Shown here: positions 25,401 through 37,400 of the stretch, piece after piece | How the letters are laid out: each line of letters opens with the position of its first letter | Position numbering within the stretch: the first letter of the stretch is position 1 | DNA from: Tanypteryx hageni | Lineage: Eukaryota > Arthropoda > Insecta > Odonata > Petaluridae | DNA: 64,000 nt | Reading direction: 5' to 3' | Assembly: GCA_028673005.1 (NCBI GenBank) | Contig: CM054117.1 | Location: 33,390,561 to 33,454,560, forward strand | Made by a program: the position numbers and the translations under genes | Notes under the pieces: model-generated | Told to the model about the DNA's origin: nothing | The model's input: the letters and a program-made list of their open reading frames with translations, nothing else | Database searches by the model: none

Positions 25401-28400
25401 TAAAAGAGGTATTCATATGCTGCATATCTGCCAGTATTTCCTCGTTGTCATGTAAATTTTCATATTTGTATATGAATTTTTGGTCTGACGGCCATCAAGC
25501 AGGTACCAATTGTGGCATTATAACATAGTTCATATGGGATTTTGATTTTTGCATAATGACCTTATGCATAATGATGCTTCTTTGTAGAACGAATTAATGT
25601 AGGTATGCAAGGGATGTCTGTATTGTGAGTGTATTTCTTATTTTTGTTCACGACCTCTCCTCAGAACCACCTCGTACACGCTATGGCGGAGGGCGTATTA
25701 TTCGATCAGCAGGTGGTACCTCTAGTGGCCATCATCGTCACAAACACCACTCCAGAAGGCATTATCGTCATCACCATTGGAGAAAGGGTCCTCAGGGTGA
25801 CTCTGATTCCTCATCTTCTTCATCTAGTGGTGAATCAGATAGAAGCCGTGGCGGTCCTCACTCCCATAATCGGTAAGATTATACAGTATTTAATAAGCAA
25901 CATTCATTTTGTAATGGTTGCCAGGCAATGAATATCATACACTGCTTAATTTGATCACATTTGGTTCAATTTAAAAATTAAGTGGCCAGCAGCATTGCTT
26001 AAACTAGATTTCATTTTGAAATTTTACATTTGATTACAATAAATGGCATGTACTGTAGCTATATAAGATTAGTTTCTTAAAGTATGTGTTTCTGTAACCA
26101 TATATGGAGTTAAATAGGAAACCACTTATAATTCAAAAACTTTTCATTTTTTTGACCAAACTTAAAGGAATTTGCAACACCACTTTTAAATTTTAAGCTG
26201 CTTGCTGTGTATGTCGAAGTCACAAGTTCAATTCCAATAGCATTTCTTCTCTCCGTTTGAATAACATAGGAAGAGCTGAAACGTAGTGTGCAAGCCTTTT
26301 CCATTTCCATTTTAAAATTACTTATAATCATTGTACAAACTCTTGACTTGTACCAAAGCCTAAAAGGATAGCAATTTATTTTCCTACCATTGATTTTTGA
26401 ATCTTCATCAAATCGTTCCAAAAATTCTTTTTTAACTCCAGAATTCCACATCTTTTAAGGAAAAATAGTTTGAAATCAATGTATGCAGCCTTGTTTTAGA
26501 TTGAACAAACGGGAACAAATTTTAAGACCCGTTGCAAAGAACACTTACATTGCTTTACTTCCAACTCCCAAAAATCCCATTTTACAAAACACCTCATTGA
26601 CCACAAACATTCTGCCAATTTTTGTCCAACCATACTGCATCTTGAAAACAAAAGCTGGAGACTCAACCTTCTCGAGCTATTAGAAATCCTCCACCACGTG
26701 AAGACCCACGCCAACGACATTATTAACGAACATCTCTTCCCAACCCACTCCCCGCTCCTTCCCTCGGTCTTTCCCTTGCTAAACAATTACCCCAACCGTC
26801 TTCTTCCCCCTCCGCCCACACCATAAAAAGTACCGTTTAAGAGACCCTCTTCCTTCCCCCTATCCTGTTTTCTCCACACCTCCCTCCCCGACCTCGCCCA
26901 TTTCCTATATATGCATTGTAGTGTCCTTATTCTTGACCTGATGATGACTAAGTGTTAGTCGAAACCGGTCGCCTTTTTTGTGTGAGTTGTTAAAGTGGAT
27001 TCTTTACCAAACATCTTATTCATTTTCCTGCCTTCATGGTAACCCTCGTTGATTTTTTGCAGATGCATTTATTATGGTTTCTTTTGCTTATCTAAACAAC
27101 TATATAGATCTAGAGAAAGAGGGAGGGAACGGAGATAGGGTGGAAGGTAGATGGGGAAGAAGGAAGGGAAAGAATTAGAAAAGGATGGAATGAAAGAGTT
27201 AGAGAGGTAGATGGAGAAAAAGAGTGAGAGGGATACATTGGGAGAGGAAGGAAAGAGGTGGTGGGATGAAAAAAAGGAGTGAGGGGGAGAGAAAGGAGAG
27301 TGAAAAGATGCTATGTAACAAAGTAATTGAGAAGGCTTTTACTTTTACTTTCTGTCTAGTATATAGGAGCAAGTATTGTGAAGAAAGACTTGATGCTTTC
27401 CCAGCATATATTGTGAGTGAAGTGTTCTAGGGTTACGAGCCGCATAGTTTTGACGATCTCATCTGATGTTGTGGTGACTAACTCTGTCGCCATCTTCAGG
27501 GGTCGTGAAGATGGCGACAGAGTTAGTCACCAAAACATCGGATGAGATCGTCAAAATGACCCGGCTTGTAACCCTAGAACGCTTCACTCACAGAAAGTAT
27601 TGTATATGCGAAAAAAATACACGATTTGAGTCCCCTGAGTACGTTTTTACTATTTTATTGATGATATCTGTTTGGATGTGTGTGTGGTAGGAATTTTATG
27701 GGTGCTCTAACTCAAAAACTAATACAGGCAGACCTCGTCTTTTGTGGGGTTTACGTTCCTGAAGAGCTCTGTAAAAGGCAAAACCATTAAAGAGAAGTAA
27801 AGCAAAGTGAAATGCGTGGTTTGGTTCCCACTCCAACAAATCTGAACTATAGCATGATTTTTTGCTTTGCTAGCAACTGCAGAACAGATGGAAAGGCAGG
27901 AAAATATGAAAGTTGAAGGAAGAGAGACAAAACAAGATAAATAATGTGCAAATGAAGTGAAAGAAAATATGGGGGAAGGTCGTTAATATAAAGATTAACC
28001 GCTTCCCTGATTAGTTTTTTTTCAGTAGTAGGTCTAAAAACCCACATTTTTTATTGTATTTTTTAATATTTTCAAGTAGTTATATAAAGAAATGTGATCA
28101 TTTCTGCTCTAAAAGTTATGTTTAACATATTATTTGACTCATTATTTTTAATTATTTTCAGGTAATTTCTCTATAGTAAGCACCTTTTCATTTAATTATC
28201 GAAATAAAAAACTAATTTTTGAAAAAATTATATTTAAAAAATACGAAAAACTCGTGATACATTTATTACACTCCACAACATTTTCTCAAGTGTTTGTTGC
28301 CATATGGTAAATTCTTAAGCAAGGAGTAACACAGAGAGGCACTTCATACTGGGGGTAATAATACCTGCTTTCCTTTCTTATTTTTTTCCCTCTCGCATCT

Positions 28401-31400
28401 CGTTTGCGGCAACACAAAAAGCACTGTTTCGTGGGGTTTGTCTTCTTTTCCGTAGCAGGGATTGTCTCGGGGAAGTGCCTCTCAGTGAGGCGGCGAGGGT
28501 GTGGCGTTGCAGGTGGTCTATCCACTCTCGGGGAAACTACACTAGGGTGGTAGGCCTCAATTATGTGCTCAATCAAATCAAGTCTATAGTCCAAATGCAC
28601 TTCTGTGCCACCAGTCTTTCGGTAGAGAATGAAAGAATTCCACAGGGGCAGTTCTACCAAATGAAAAAAATCTTTTTACCCCGTTTTCTCGGAATGGGGT
28701 AATCGGCCAAATGCTGATCGACACGGTCCACCCTTCCCATTGTGTAATCCACAACCACCATCGGCTTTATTTTTGTTTTACCCCTTTTCTCCACTCTTTT
28801 CATTTCACTGTTGTGAATGGAAGATAGCAGCATCACCTCTTTCTTGTCTTTCCATCGAAGCACCATAATTTTACCTTTTCGATATGCGGTTACTTCACCT
28901 TTCCTCAATTTTTTATTTTTCAACGCAGTTAATATTCCCCTTCGCGTTTTCCTCACAGTACCATATGTACCGACTGACCGGGAAACCAGCAAATCAGCTA
29001 ATTCAGGGGACGTTTAAAAATTGTCTGTTGTCAAGCAATACCCTTGATCGACCAAAGGCTTCATCAATGACATTACCACCTGTGGGACATCGGTAAGACA
29101 TTGTCTGTCCAAAAAGGGGGTAGCAAGTATTTGTCTTGTCGACCAATAAAACTCAGTGTATGGCTTTCGCATAATACATACAATAGCATAACAAGTGCCA
29201 AAAACACTAATTTCGGGGCCATTGTCTTTCTTTATCACTGCTCGATCCCGAAGCTTTTTCACCCAATGACTCACTTGCGTAGCGATTAGTTTCACCGGTT
29301 ATATAACCAATGAGATCATCATAAAAAAGTTCAAAATATTTCAATGCACCACCATCTGGGTCGACTTCAAAATTTATAGCAACATCTCCGGAGTTGGAGC
29401 TTGTCTCTTCCGAAAAACTTGATTCCGAACCGGAATCATCAATATCCACTACTTCCATATCAAAATTGGAAGCAACAATAACAGAAAATAATGAAAACAA
29501 TAACAGACAACGGTGAAAATAATGAAAAATTAAAAAAAAGTATAATGCAAAAATAGAAACAATAATGATATAACAGTGGACTGCAAAGTGGGAATGCTAG
29601 ACGTTTATGCTCAAGAGCTCTACGAATAACTAACACAGCTGTCCCTTTGAAAGTATGCAGCGGTCGCAAAAGTGCAATGCCCACACCTCCTGCGGCGCCT
29701 AGCGCTACCGCCCAGTATAGGGTACATTGGCCTAAGAGAGGGGTTTAGGGAAAACCCCAAATATGATGGGGAAGGCCAGGTTTGATTTTGGAAGGGGTAG
29801 GGAAGATGGAAGAAAGGGAAAAGTGGTCAACACATGGCACTACGGGGGAGGAGGTTGAGAAAGGGGACATTCTTTCTGGAGCAGCGTTATAAAGACTGGT
29901 TCTAAAAGGGAAAGTAGGAGGTGGAGGGGAGAGAGGATTGGAAAAACCAGGAGCTGAAAGGGGCCCTGAGAGGGAAATGTACGGAATAGTGGACTGGTTC
30001 ATAAAATTATATACATTTGTGAGTGAACATAACTACAGATTCCACTATAACTATCTGATTCCAAATTTTGCAAAAACTATGTCAAGCGGTTCTTCAAATA
30101 TTTTTCAAAAAATCACTTTTCGAATTCGAATATCTTGTAAAATGCATAGCTCTTCCTGTAAAGAGGTCGTAATTATTTTTCGATCATAATTAAAATTTAT
30201 GCACAGGTTAAAGGTAAGCCACCAAATATTACATATGATCACATTATCTCAACTGATTTTTGAATTTTATTTGCGAATTATTGTAAAATTCATGTTGATC
30301 TTCATGAAAAGTGGTCGTAATTGTCCGATCGCAATCAAAATGTAAATGTAAGTCCAGAATATAGGTAAACTACCAAATATCAAATATGATAACAATATCT
30401 CAATTGATTCTTGAATTTTACTTGCGAATTATTGTCAAATTCATGTAGGTCTTCATGTAAAATGGTCGTAAATATTTTCCGTTCGCAATCAAAATAAAAA
30501 AAGAAGCGCAGAATATAGGTAAACTACCAAATATCAAATATGATAATATCTCAATTGGTTCTTGAATTTTACTTGCAAAGTGTTGTAAAATCTATGTAGG
30601 TCTTCATGTCAAGTGGTCGTAATTATTGTCCGAATTCAACCAAAATCGGAATTCCTGGAGGTATTTATGCCAAACTTGAAAATATAAAATTTCATCAAAA
30701 TAGTCATTGGTTCTCGAGTTGAAACATACGGACGAACGTAGGAAACAATGGACATACGGACGAACGTAGGAAAAAATGGACAGACGGACGAATTTACATA
30801 CATCACCCCACTACATGTCTTTACAGTGCGCATATTATACAAAAAAAAAGGATCAAAGAGATTCAGGGACGTTTTCCCTCCTTACTAGCGATGTTTTAAA
30901 AATAATAATTTAGAATTTTACTAACAATACATGAAAACGTTATTCCTTTTATTTACGTAAAAAATACTAAGATATCATTTGAAAAAACCGCCAGCAATCA
31001 TCAAAATTGAATCCTTGTATGTCCTCTGTTGACGGAAATACGAAATACTCGCAAACAACGAGAAAAATATGCTTGAACAGGAAACGGAGGCATTGCCCAA
31101 GTTAACTCGGGCGCATCAGCATTTTCACAGCTTTGTTGCCCGAGATAACTCGGGTGCGTCAGGGAAGTGGTTAAGAGATATTTTGATTATTTATCTGAAT
31201 TTGTTAAAGGCCTCACTAAGAGTATTTTAACAGTGATCAAAACTATCCCAATGTCCTCTAGCAACAGATTTCATAAACAAATTTTCTTGTAAATATTGGC
31301 AGCAATCCCAGCACCACCAACGATAATTTTAGTCATGCCTTGATATTTTGTTATACATAGGAGCAAATAAATTTGTTTACTTATTGTTTTTTCACTGTGA

Positions 31401-34400
31401 AAGTTATTTAAAGTGCTTAAAAATTATTTACGAGTGTAATTTTGGATAATTATTCTTGAAGACGTTGTTATCAAGAGCAACTTGAAGGTACTATTTCATC
31501 ATATTCATTACTCGGTATGGAGAAGTCATGTGCTGGACAATGTTTTTGTTAAGATATGAGCTAGGGACAAAAGCCATTACACTAAGTCCTTGATTTACAT
31601 TGAGAATGTGTTATTTCAACTGCTGATGGTCTAATAATTCCATAATATGAACTAAGACAATGTGATTTTGCACTATTTTTACTTTCTCTATTTACAAAGT
31701 ATAGAGAAAGTATTGTTTTCAAGAAAAAAATAAACGTAGAGTTTTCAACGGAAATACATTTTAAGGTCCCCTGAACACATTTAGACTATTTTCACGATGT
31801 CTGTGGGTGTCTGTGACCGGAATTTTGTGGGTGCTCTCACTCAAACACTAATAATCTGATCAGCATAAAATTTCATATTTAGCATTTGTATTATCAAGTC
31901 AAGAACTGATTAGATTTTAGCTAAAATCGTTTGACCGGAAGTGGATGTTTATTCTTGTCACTTATCTGTTTTATAACTTTCTCCATATGTAGATTAGGGG
32001 AAAGTATTGTTTTTATGAAAAAAAAATTGATTTTGAGATTTAAACGGAAATACACGTTTTGAGGTCCCCTGAACTCGTTTTGACCATTTTCTTGATGATG
32101 TCTGCGTGTGACAGTTTTTTTGTGGGTGCTCTAACTCAAAAACTATTAATCAGGTCAATGCAAAATTTTATATATTATATTTTTATGACAGTCACAAGAA
32201 CTGATTTGTTTTTGGTAAAGATTGATCAGCTGGAAGTGGGTGTTTACTCTTGTAACATCCATTTTTTTTTAAATATTTGAATAATGTAAAAAATATTGAA
32301 ATAAATATTGTAGGAAATTTAATTTTCTACAACCTTAATTTGAAACATTTTCCCATATAATGCATTGTTTAACCCTTTTACATGGCCCCAAAAGCGTTTC
32401 TTTTTGCAAGGTTTTTCATTAGATTGTTACATTATTCGTAATTTTCCAAGTATTTCTTAAAAGTAGGATGTTCAGAACAATTTATTCTCGATGCTACAAT
32501 AAAAATAAGTGCTTTGAAACATATTAAATGATTATTAAACAATTAAAAAGTATGAACAATAACACTAGTTTTGCAGAAAACTTTATTTTTCTGAAAAAAA
32601 TTTTTTTTGCCATAACAGAATGTGGTTTCTCTTATAAATACATAAATAAACCCATAAAAATGAAGAAAATGATCAAATACGTAATAAAACATTACGATTA
32701 AATGATTTAATATGATAACATGATTACGAGTGAGTACTAACCACCAACACAATCCGATGTATATCCGATGGAAAAAAATCGCCAAGTGTGAAACTGACAT
32801 TACCCAAACGGAGGAGGGAACCAAACTGATGGCTAGGGGCAAAAGAAAGGATGCTAAGAAGTGACGGTCCCCCACTCGAACCATTAGAACCAGATGTAGC
32901 ACAATGACTGGAATTCCAGTCATGAGTCACGGGTTAGCACCCCTCAATGATGAGAATTCCAGTTATGCTGCGTTGAACGTGTTAAGAGATATTTTAAAAA
33001 CTAATTTTTTAGCTGTCACCACCTACCGGCGACTATTGTTAACAATTGATGCTTAGTTACATCTTAGTAATGCTTCTTTTTGTTTTCCTAATTGTTGGGG
33101 AGTCTTGGCTATATCCAATATCAGAATGCTACGGTATGAGTCTATTTCTGTTCTTTGTAAAGTCTTTAAAATTTTCCCTCAATTCCTTAAAATATTCATT
33201 ATTATTTAACCTATTTGGAATTTTTAGAAATATTAGAGGTATGGAGAAAGTCATGTGGTGGGCACATCAGATATTTTTTATTTACTGAATGTAAAAAAGT
33301 ATGGAATAAAAGTTTTAGGAAATTTAATTTTCTACGACATCGATGAATCTCCGATGATTTTAAAAGTAATATAGATATGCTTTTAGGAATAAAAACACTT
33401 TTTATTTCATATCTTTATCATTATTCCAAGGAAAGTTATGACAAAATAACAATAGTAATTCTTTTCGGAGCCAAAAAATCCAGTCGGCTGACACAGATAG
33501 GGCATTTAAATTCTGCCGTTTAAAGGTTAATGTAAAAAAGTATTGGAATATATGTTGTAGGAAATTTAATTTCCTACAACCTTTGTTTGAATCATTTTCC
33601 CGTATAATGTTTAAGAGATCTTTTAAAAATTGTATTTTTTAGCTGCCACTACCACACAACCTATTGGCGACTATTGTAAACACTTGATGCTTAGTTACGT
33701 GTTAATAACATTCCTTTTTATTTTGTTAATTTTTGGAGCTTCCTGGCTATATCCAATATCATAGGGCTACAGTTTGAGTTTATTTTTGTTCTTTGTAAAG
33801 TCCGATTTTTCTCGCAGTTCCTTAAAATATTTATTATCATTTAACCTATTTGGAATTTTTAGAAATATTACAGGTATGGAGAAAGTCATGTGGTGGCCAC
33901 ATCAGATTTTTTGTATCTGTTATTAATGCCGATTCAAGTGTAGGAGCAGGCAAATGCAAAAGAGAGGGGAGAAATGATATTTGAATCGGCAGAAACAGAG
34001 AATGTGCACCCCTCTCCCTAAAATAGGATAATTTATGGCTTGTTTTCCATTGCGATGTTTTGGAGTTTTATTACAGAGATTTCTTAAATAAAATTTGCAG
34101 ATATCTTTATATACATTAAGGAAATCACTACTCGTTGACACAGTAACTAGTTTCCGCAGCGTCCAAGTAGCACAACCTAGTGCCACAGTGACTGGGAATT
34201 TTTGGCAACAACATTTTATCAAAATGATGTAAAGCGGGGTAACCTAAATCGAGGACTTACTGTACGTGATAAAACTGATTCATCTAAATTTCCTGATTAT
34301 AATTCCATCATTATTTTGATGGACAATTATACTAGTTTCATATATCAATTGTTTTTATAGTCAGTCACATTATATATTTGAGTCAATCAGGCAGAGCTGG

Positions 34401-37400
34401 TTGAACAGCTCTATAGGAATGAAAGGGTTCATTTAGATTTTAGATTTGTTAATATTGTGTATTTTGTTTTCTTTATTATCACATTTGAGAATAATTTGAA
34501 TTTTTTCAGGTGTATGCCTCTGAATTATAATTCACTTGGAAGAAGTGAAGGAGTAGGAGTTGGTGGTGTAGGGTCAAGGAAGGCACCTGCTGATGTTGAT
34601 CCCATGATTCTCGATACAAGTGTTCGCTTTGAACATGTTGGCGGTCTTGAGAATCACATACGTTGTCTCAAGGAAATAGTGGTATTTCCAATGCTTTATA
34701 GGGAAATTTTTGAAAAGTATAAAATTCAGCCTCCCAAGGGTGTTTTATTCCATGGTCCTCCAGGTAAGTGTTTTAGAATGTTTGTTTAGTTAAAGGAAAT
34801 GTATTTTAGAATGTATAAATACATTTTTTAATGACTTCATCTTTTTAGGTACTGGTAAGACATTAATAGCTCGTGCCTTAGCAAATGAATGCAGCCAGGG
34901 TGATCGGAGAGTTGCGTTTTTCATGCGCAAAGGTGCTGATTGTCTTTCCAAATGGGTTGGTGAATCGGAACGTCAATTAAGGTTACTTTTTGAACAGGTA
35001 AAAAAGTTGAAATATTTTCCTCTCATTTAAAAAGTAGTAGTTGTGTGTGATGTAATTTTTGATTGCTTGCAATTTTAATTAAAGAAGCATATTGGTTGAT
35101 TTTTATGGTATATTGTAATTTAGGCATATCAGATGCGGCCTTCAATCATTTTCTTTGATGAATTGGATGGGCTTGCTCCGGTGAGGTCTTCACGTCAGGA
35201 CCAGATCCATGCTAGCATAGTAAGCACTTTGCTTGCATTAATGGATGGCTTGGACAATCGTGGAGAAGTTGTGGTCATAGGAGCAACAAATCGTATTGAT
35301 GCAATTGATCCAGCCCTCCGGCGCCCAGGTCGTTTTGATCGTGAGCTGTACTTTCCCCTACCAGCACGAAAGGTATGATGTTTAGCAAGAAATTAGAACT
35401 AATTAAGAGTAGGTTAATGTTGACAGTGGCTTGCTATAATATTCTTATTGAGAGTTGTTGTCTTCAGGTGTGCAAAATGTCACATTTCCATCTATATCTT
35501 TTTCTTTTTACATTTCCTACATCACTTCTCAGAATTTTATTTGATTCCTTATAATGTAACTTATTTCTTAGATTTTTTGTTTCATTCTGAACTACTAGTA
35601 GTTTGTTGTATCTTCTCAGTATGTGTTCATTGGAGTGTTCTTATTTCTATTGCCATATTAACTGGGGTGCAGTGGCACAGTTCAGCCAGTGGAAATAATG
35701 TAATTCATGCTGTTTTTCCTCTAATGAAGTATAAAAACTTCCAAACTGACGGGGAATATTTAATTTATTGTTAAGTTAAAAGAGCAATTGATGACATGAA
35801 AAGAAGGAAGGCTGTTGGGAATGATGATATACCAGTGGATGTTCTTAAGGTTTTGGGGTCGAAAGCAGTTAAGCAACTCACAAAATTCTTTAACCAAGTA
35901 TATGATACTGGCCTGAAGATTTGTTAGATGTTGTTATGGTACCTACCACTGGAGAAAAAGAACAATGCAAAAAGTTGTAAGGATTACAGAACTATTAGTT
36001 TAATTTCTCATACAGCTAAAGTTCTAACCAGAATAATAACCAAAAGAATTTAAGGTAAAATAGAAAAGGAGCTGCAAGATAATCAGTTTGCTTTCAGAAG
36101 AGGAAGAGGGACTAGAGATGCTATAGGATGCATGAGGATGATGAAAGAAAGAGCGCTAGAAGTCAATACAGATATGTACTTTTGTTTTGTAGATTGGGAG
36201 GAAGCTTTTGACCGAGTGAAATGGGATAAAATGTAGGGTATTTTAAATAAAATAGGAATAGATTGGAAAGATAAAAGACTGCTTAAAAACCTTGACTTTG
36301 AACAAAAGATTAAGAGTCAGGGTTGAAGGAGAAGAAACAGAAAGTACTTCAATAGGGAGGGGAGTGAGCCAGGGATGTCCTATTTCACCAGTGATATTTA
36401 ATATTTATGCAGAACAATAACAGAAGAAGCGTTGATGGAAGAGAAAGGATTTAAGACAGGAGGTGAAAGTATTACCACCATTAAATATGCAGATGATCAG
36501 GGATTAATAGCAGAAGACGAGAAAGAACTTCAGAGGATGACAGACAGACTAGTGGAGGTTGGCCAACAATATGGAATGAAGATAAATGCTGAAAAAACAA
36601 AAGTCATGATGGTTTCAAAGGAACATAAAGAATTAAATATAATGGTAAATGGCCAAAAATTGGAACAAGTAAGTAGTTTCAAATATCTTGGCAGAAAATA
36701 AATTTAGAAACAAGGAAGAAATTAGCGAAATGCATAGCTCTTTATGGTGCAGAGACGTGGATGGTAAGGAGAAAGGAGGAAAAATATTTAGAAAGTTTTG
36801 AGATATGTGTATGGAGGAGGATGATGAAAGTGAAATGGACAGAGAGGAAGAGGAAGGAAGAAGTATTAGAACTGGTGGGTGAAGAAAGGATGCTAATAAA
36901 AACAATCAGGATCAAGAAAAGAAAAGCAAATTGGATAGGGCACATATTGAGAAGGCAGTGTTTACAAAGGACGATCTTAGAAGGTAAAATTAGCGGAAGA
37001 AGAGGAAGAGGGAGAAAATTAATAGGAATATTAGAGAATATATAGCAATTTTACGGTTAAGGAGTTAATTTCTATTTAACTTCTATTTAACAATATAAAG
37101 CAGAAATATAATACTTATAGAGGTATAAAAGAGGCTTCTAGGGAGAGAGAGATAGATAGAGGCAGTGATTCAGCTAAAACCTGTCTTCGGACAGCAGCAT
37201 GATGATGATGATGGTGCTACGTATATGAGAAAGTAAAAATGAAAGGCTGGAAAAATTAATGGCCTATGATTGGAATGTTGGTGAAGTACCAATGGAAGCA
37301 GAATGTGAGGAGCAGCAAAGACCTGAATTAACATGCAGTGTAATCATAGAGACCCTAAGAGCTGCCGAGTTTCTCAAAGAGAAGGAAGATCCTAACTTTT

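Larger units (their letters stand above)
27999..31170 (-). mobile_element. piggyBac element relic, 3172 bp, with TTAA duplications
   Basis: The ends are CCGCTTCCCTGATTAG (27999) and, inverted, CCACTTCCCTGACGCA (ending 31170), flanked on both sides by TTAA (27995-27998, 31171-31174). It encodes a broken piggyBac transposase on the minus strand. Next to the right end are two copies of GCCCnAGnTAACTCGGGnGC (31094 and 31136). The 5' half of the element is swollen by noncoding sequence including a minisatellite. Confidence 0.88.
25873..34509 (+). other. ATAD2 intron 8 (largest intron)
   Basis: 8637-base intron. It holds a hammerhead-like motif, a polypurine tract, a long hairpin, a piggyBac relic with an internal minisatellite, two family A copies (one split by a TTAA insertion) and a Tigger-like end. 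25873-26230 and 34263-34509 show nothing recognisable. Confidence 0.8.

Noticed and set aside
26110..26451. 113-codon minus-strand frame
   Set aside because: No recognised domain; covers an old repeat block shared with intron 6, where the frame is not kept.
30160..30640. CRISPR array
   Set aside because: Units of about 146 bp that are diverged along their whole length, inside a piggyBac in a eukaryotic intron; no spacer/repeat structure.
36633..36945. Serine/leucine-rich minus-strand frames
   Set aside because: They are complementary to the non-LTR retrotransposon reverse transcriptase tail on the plus strand.
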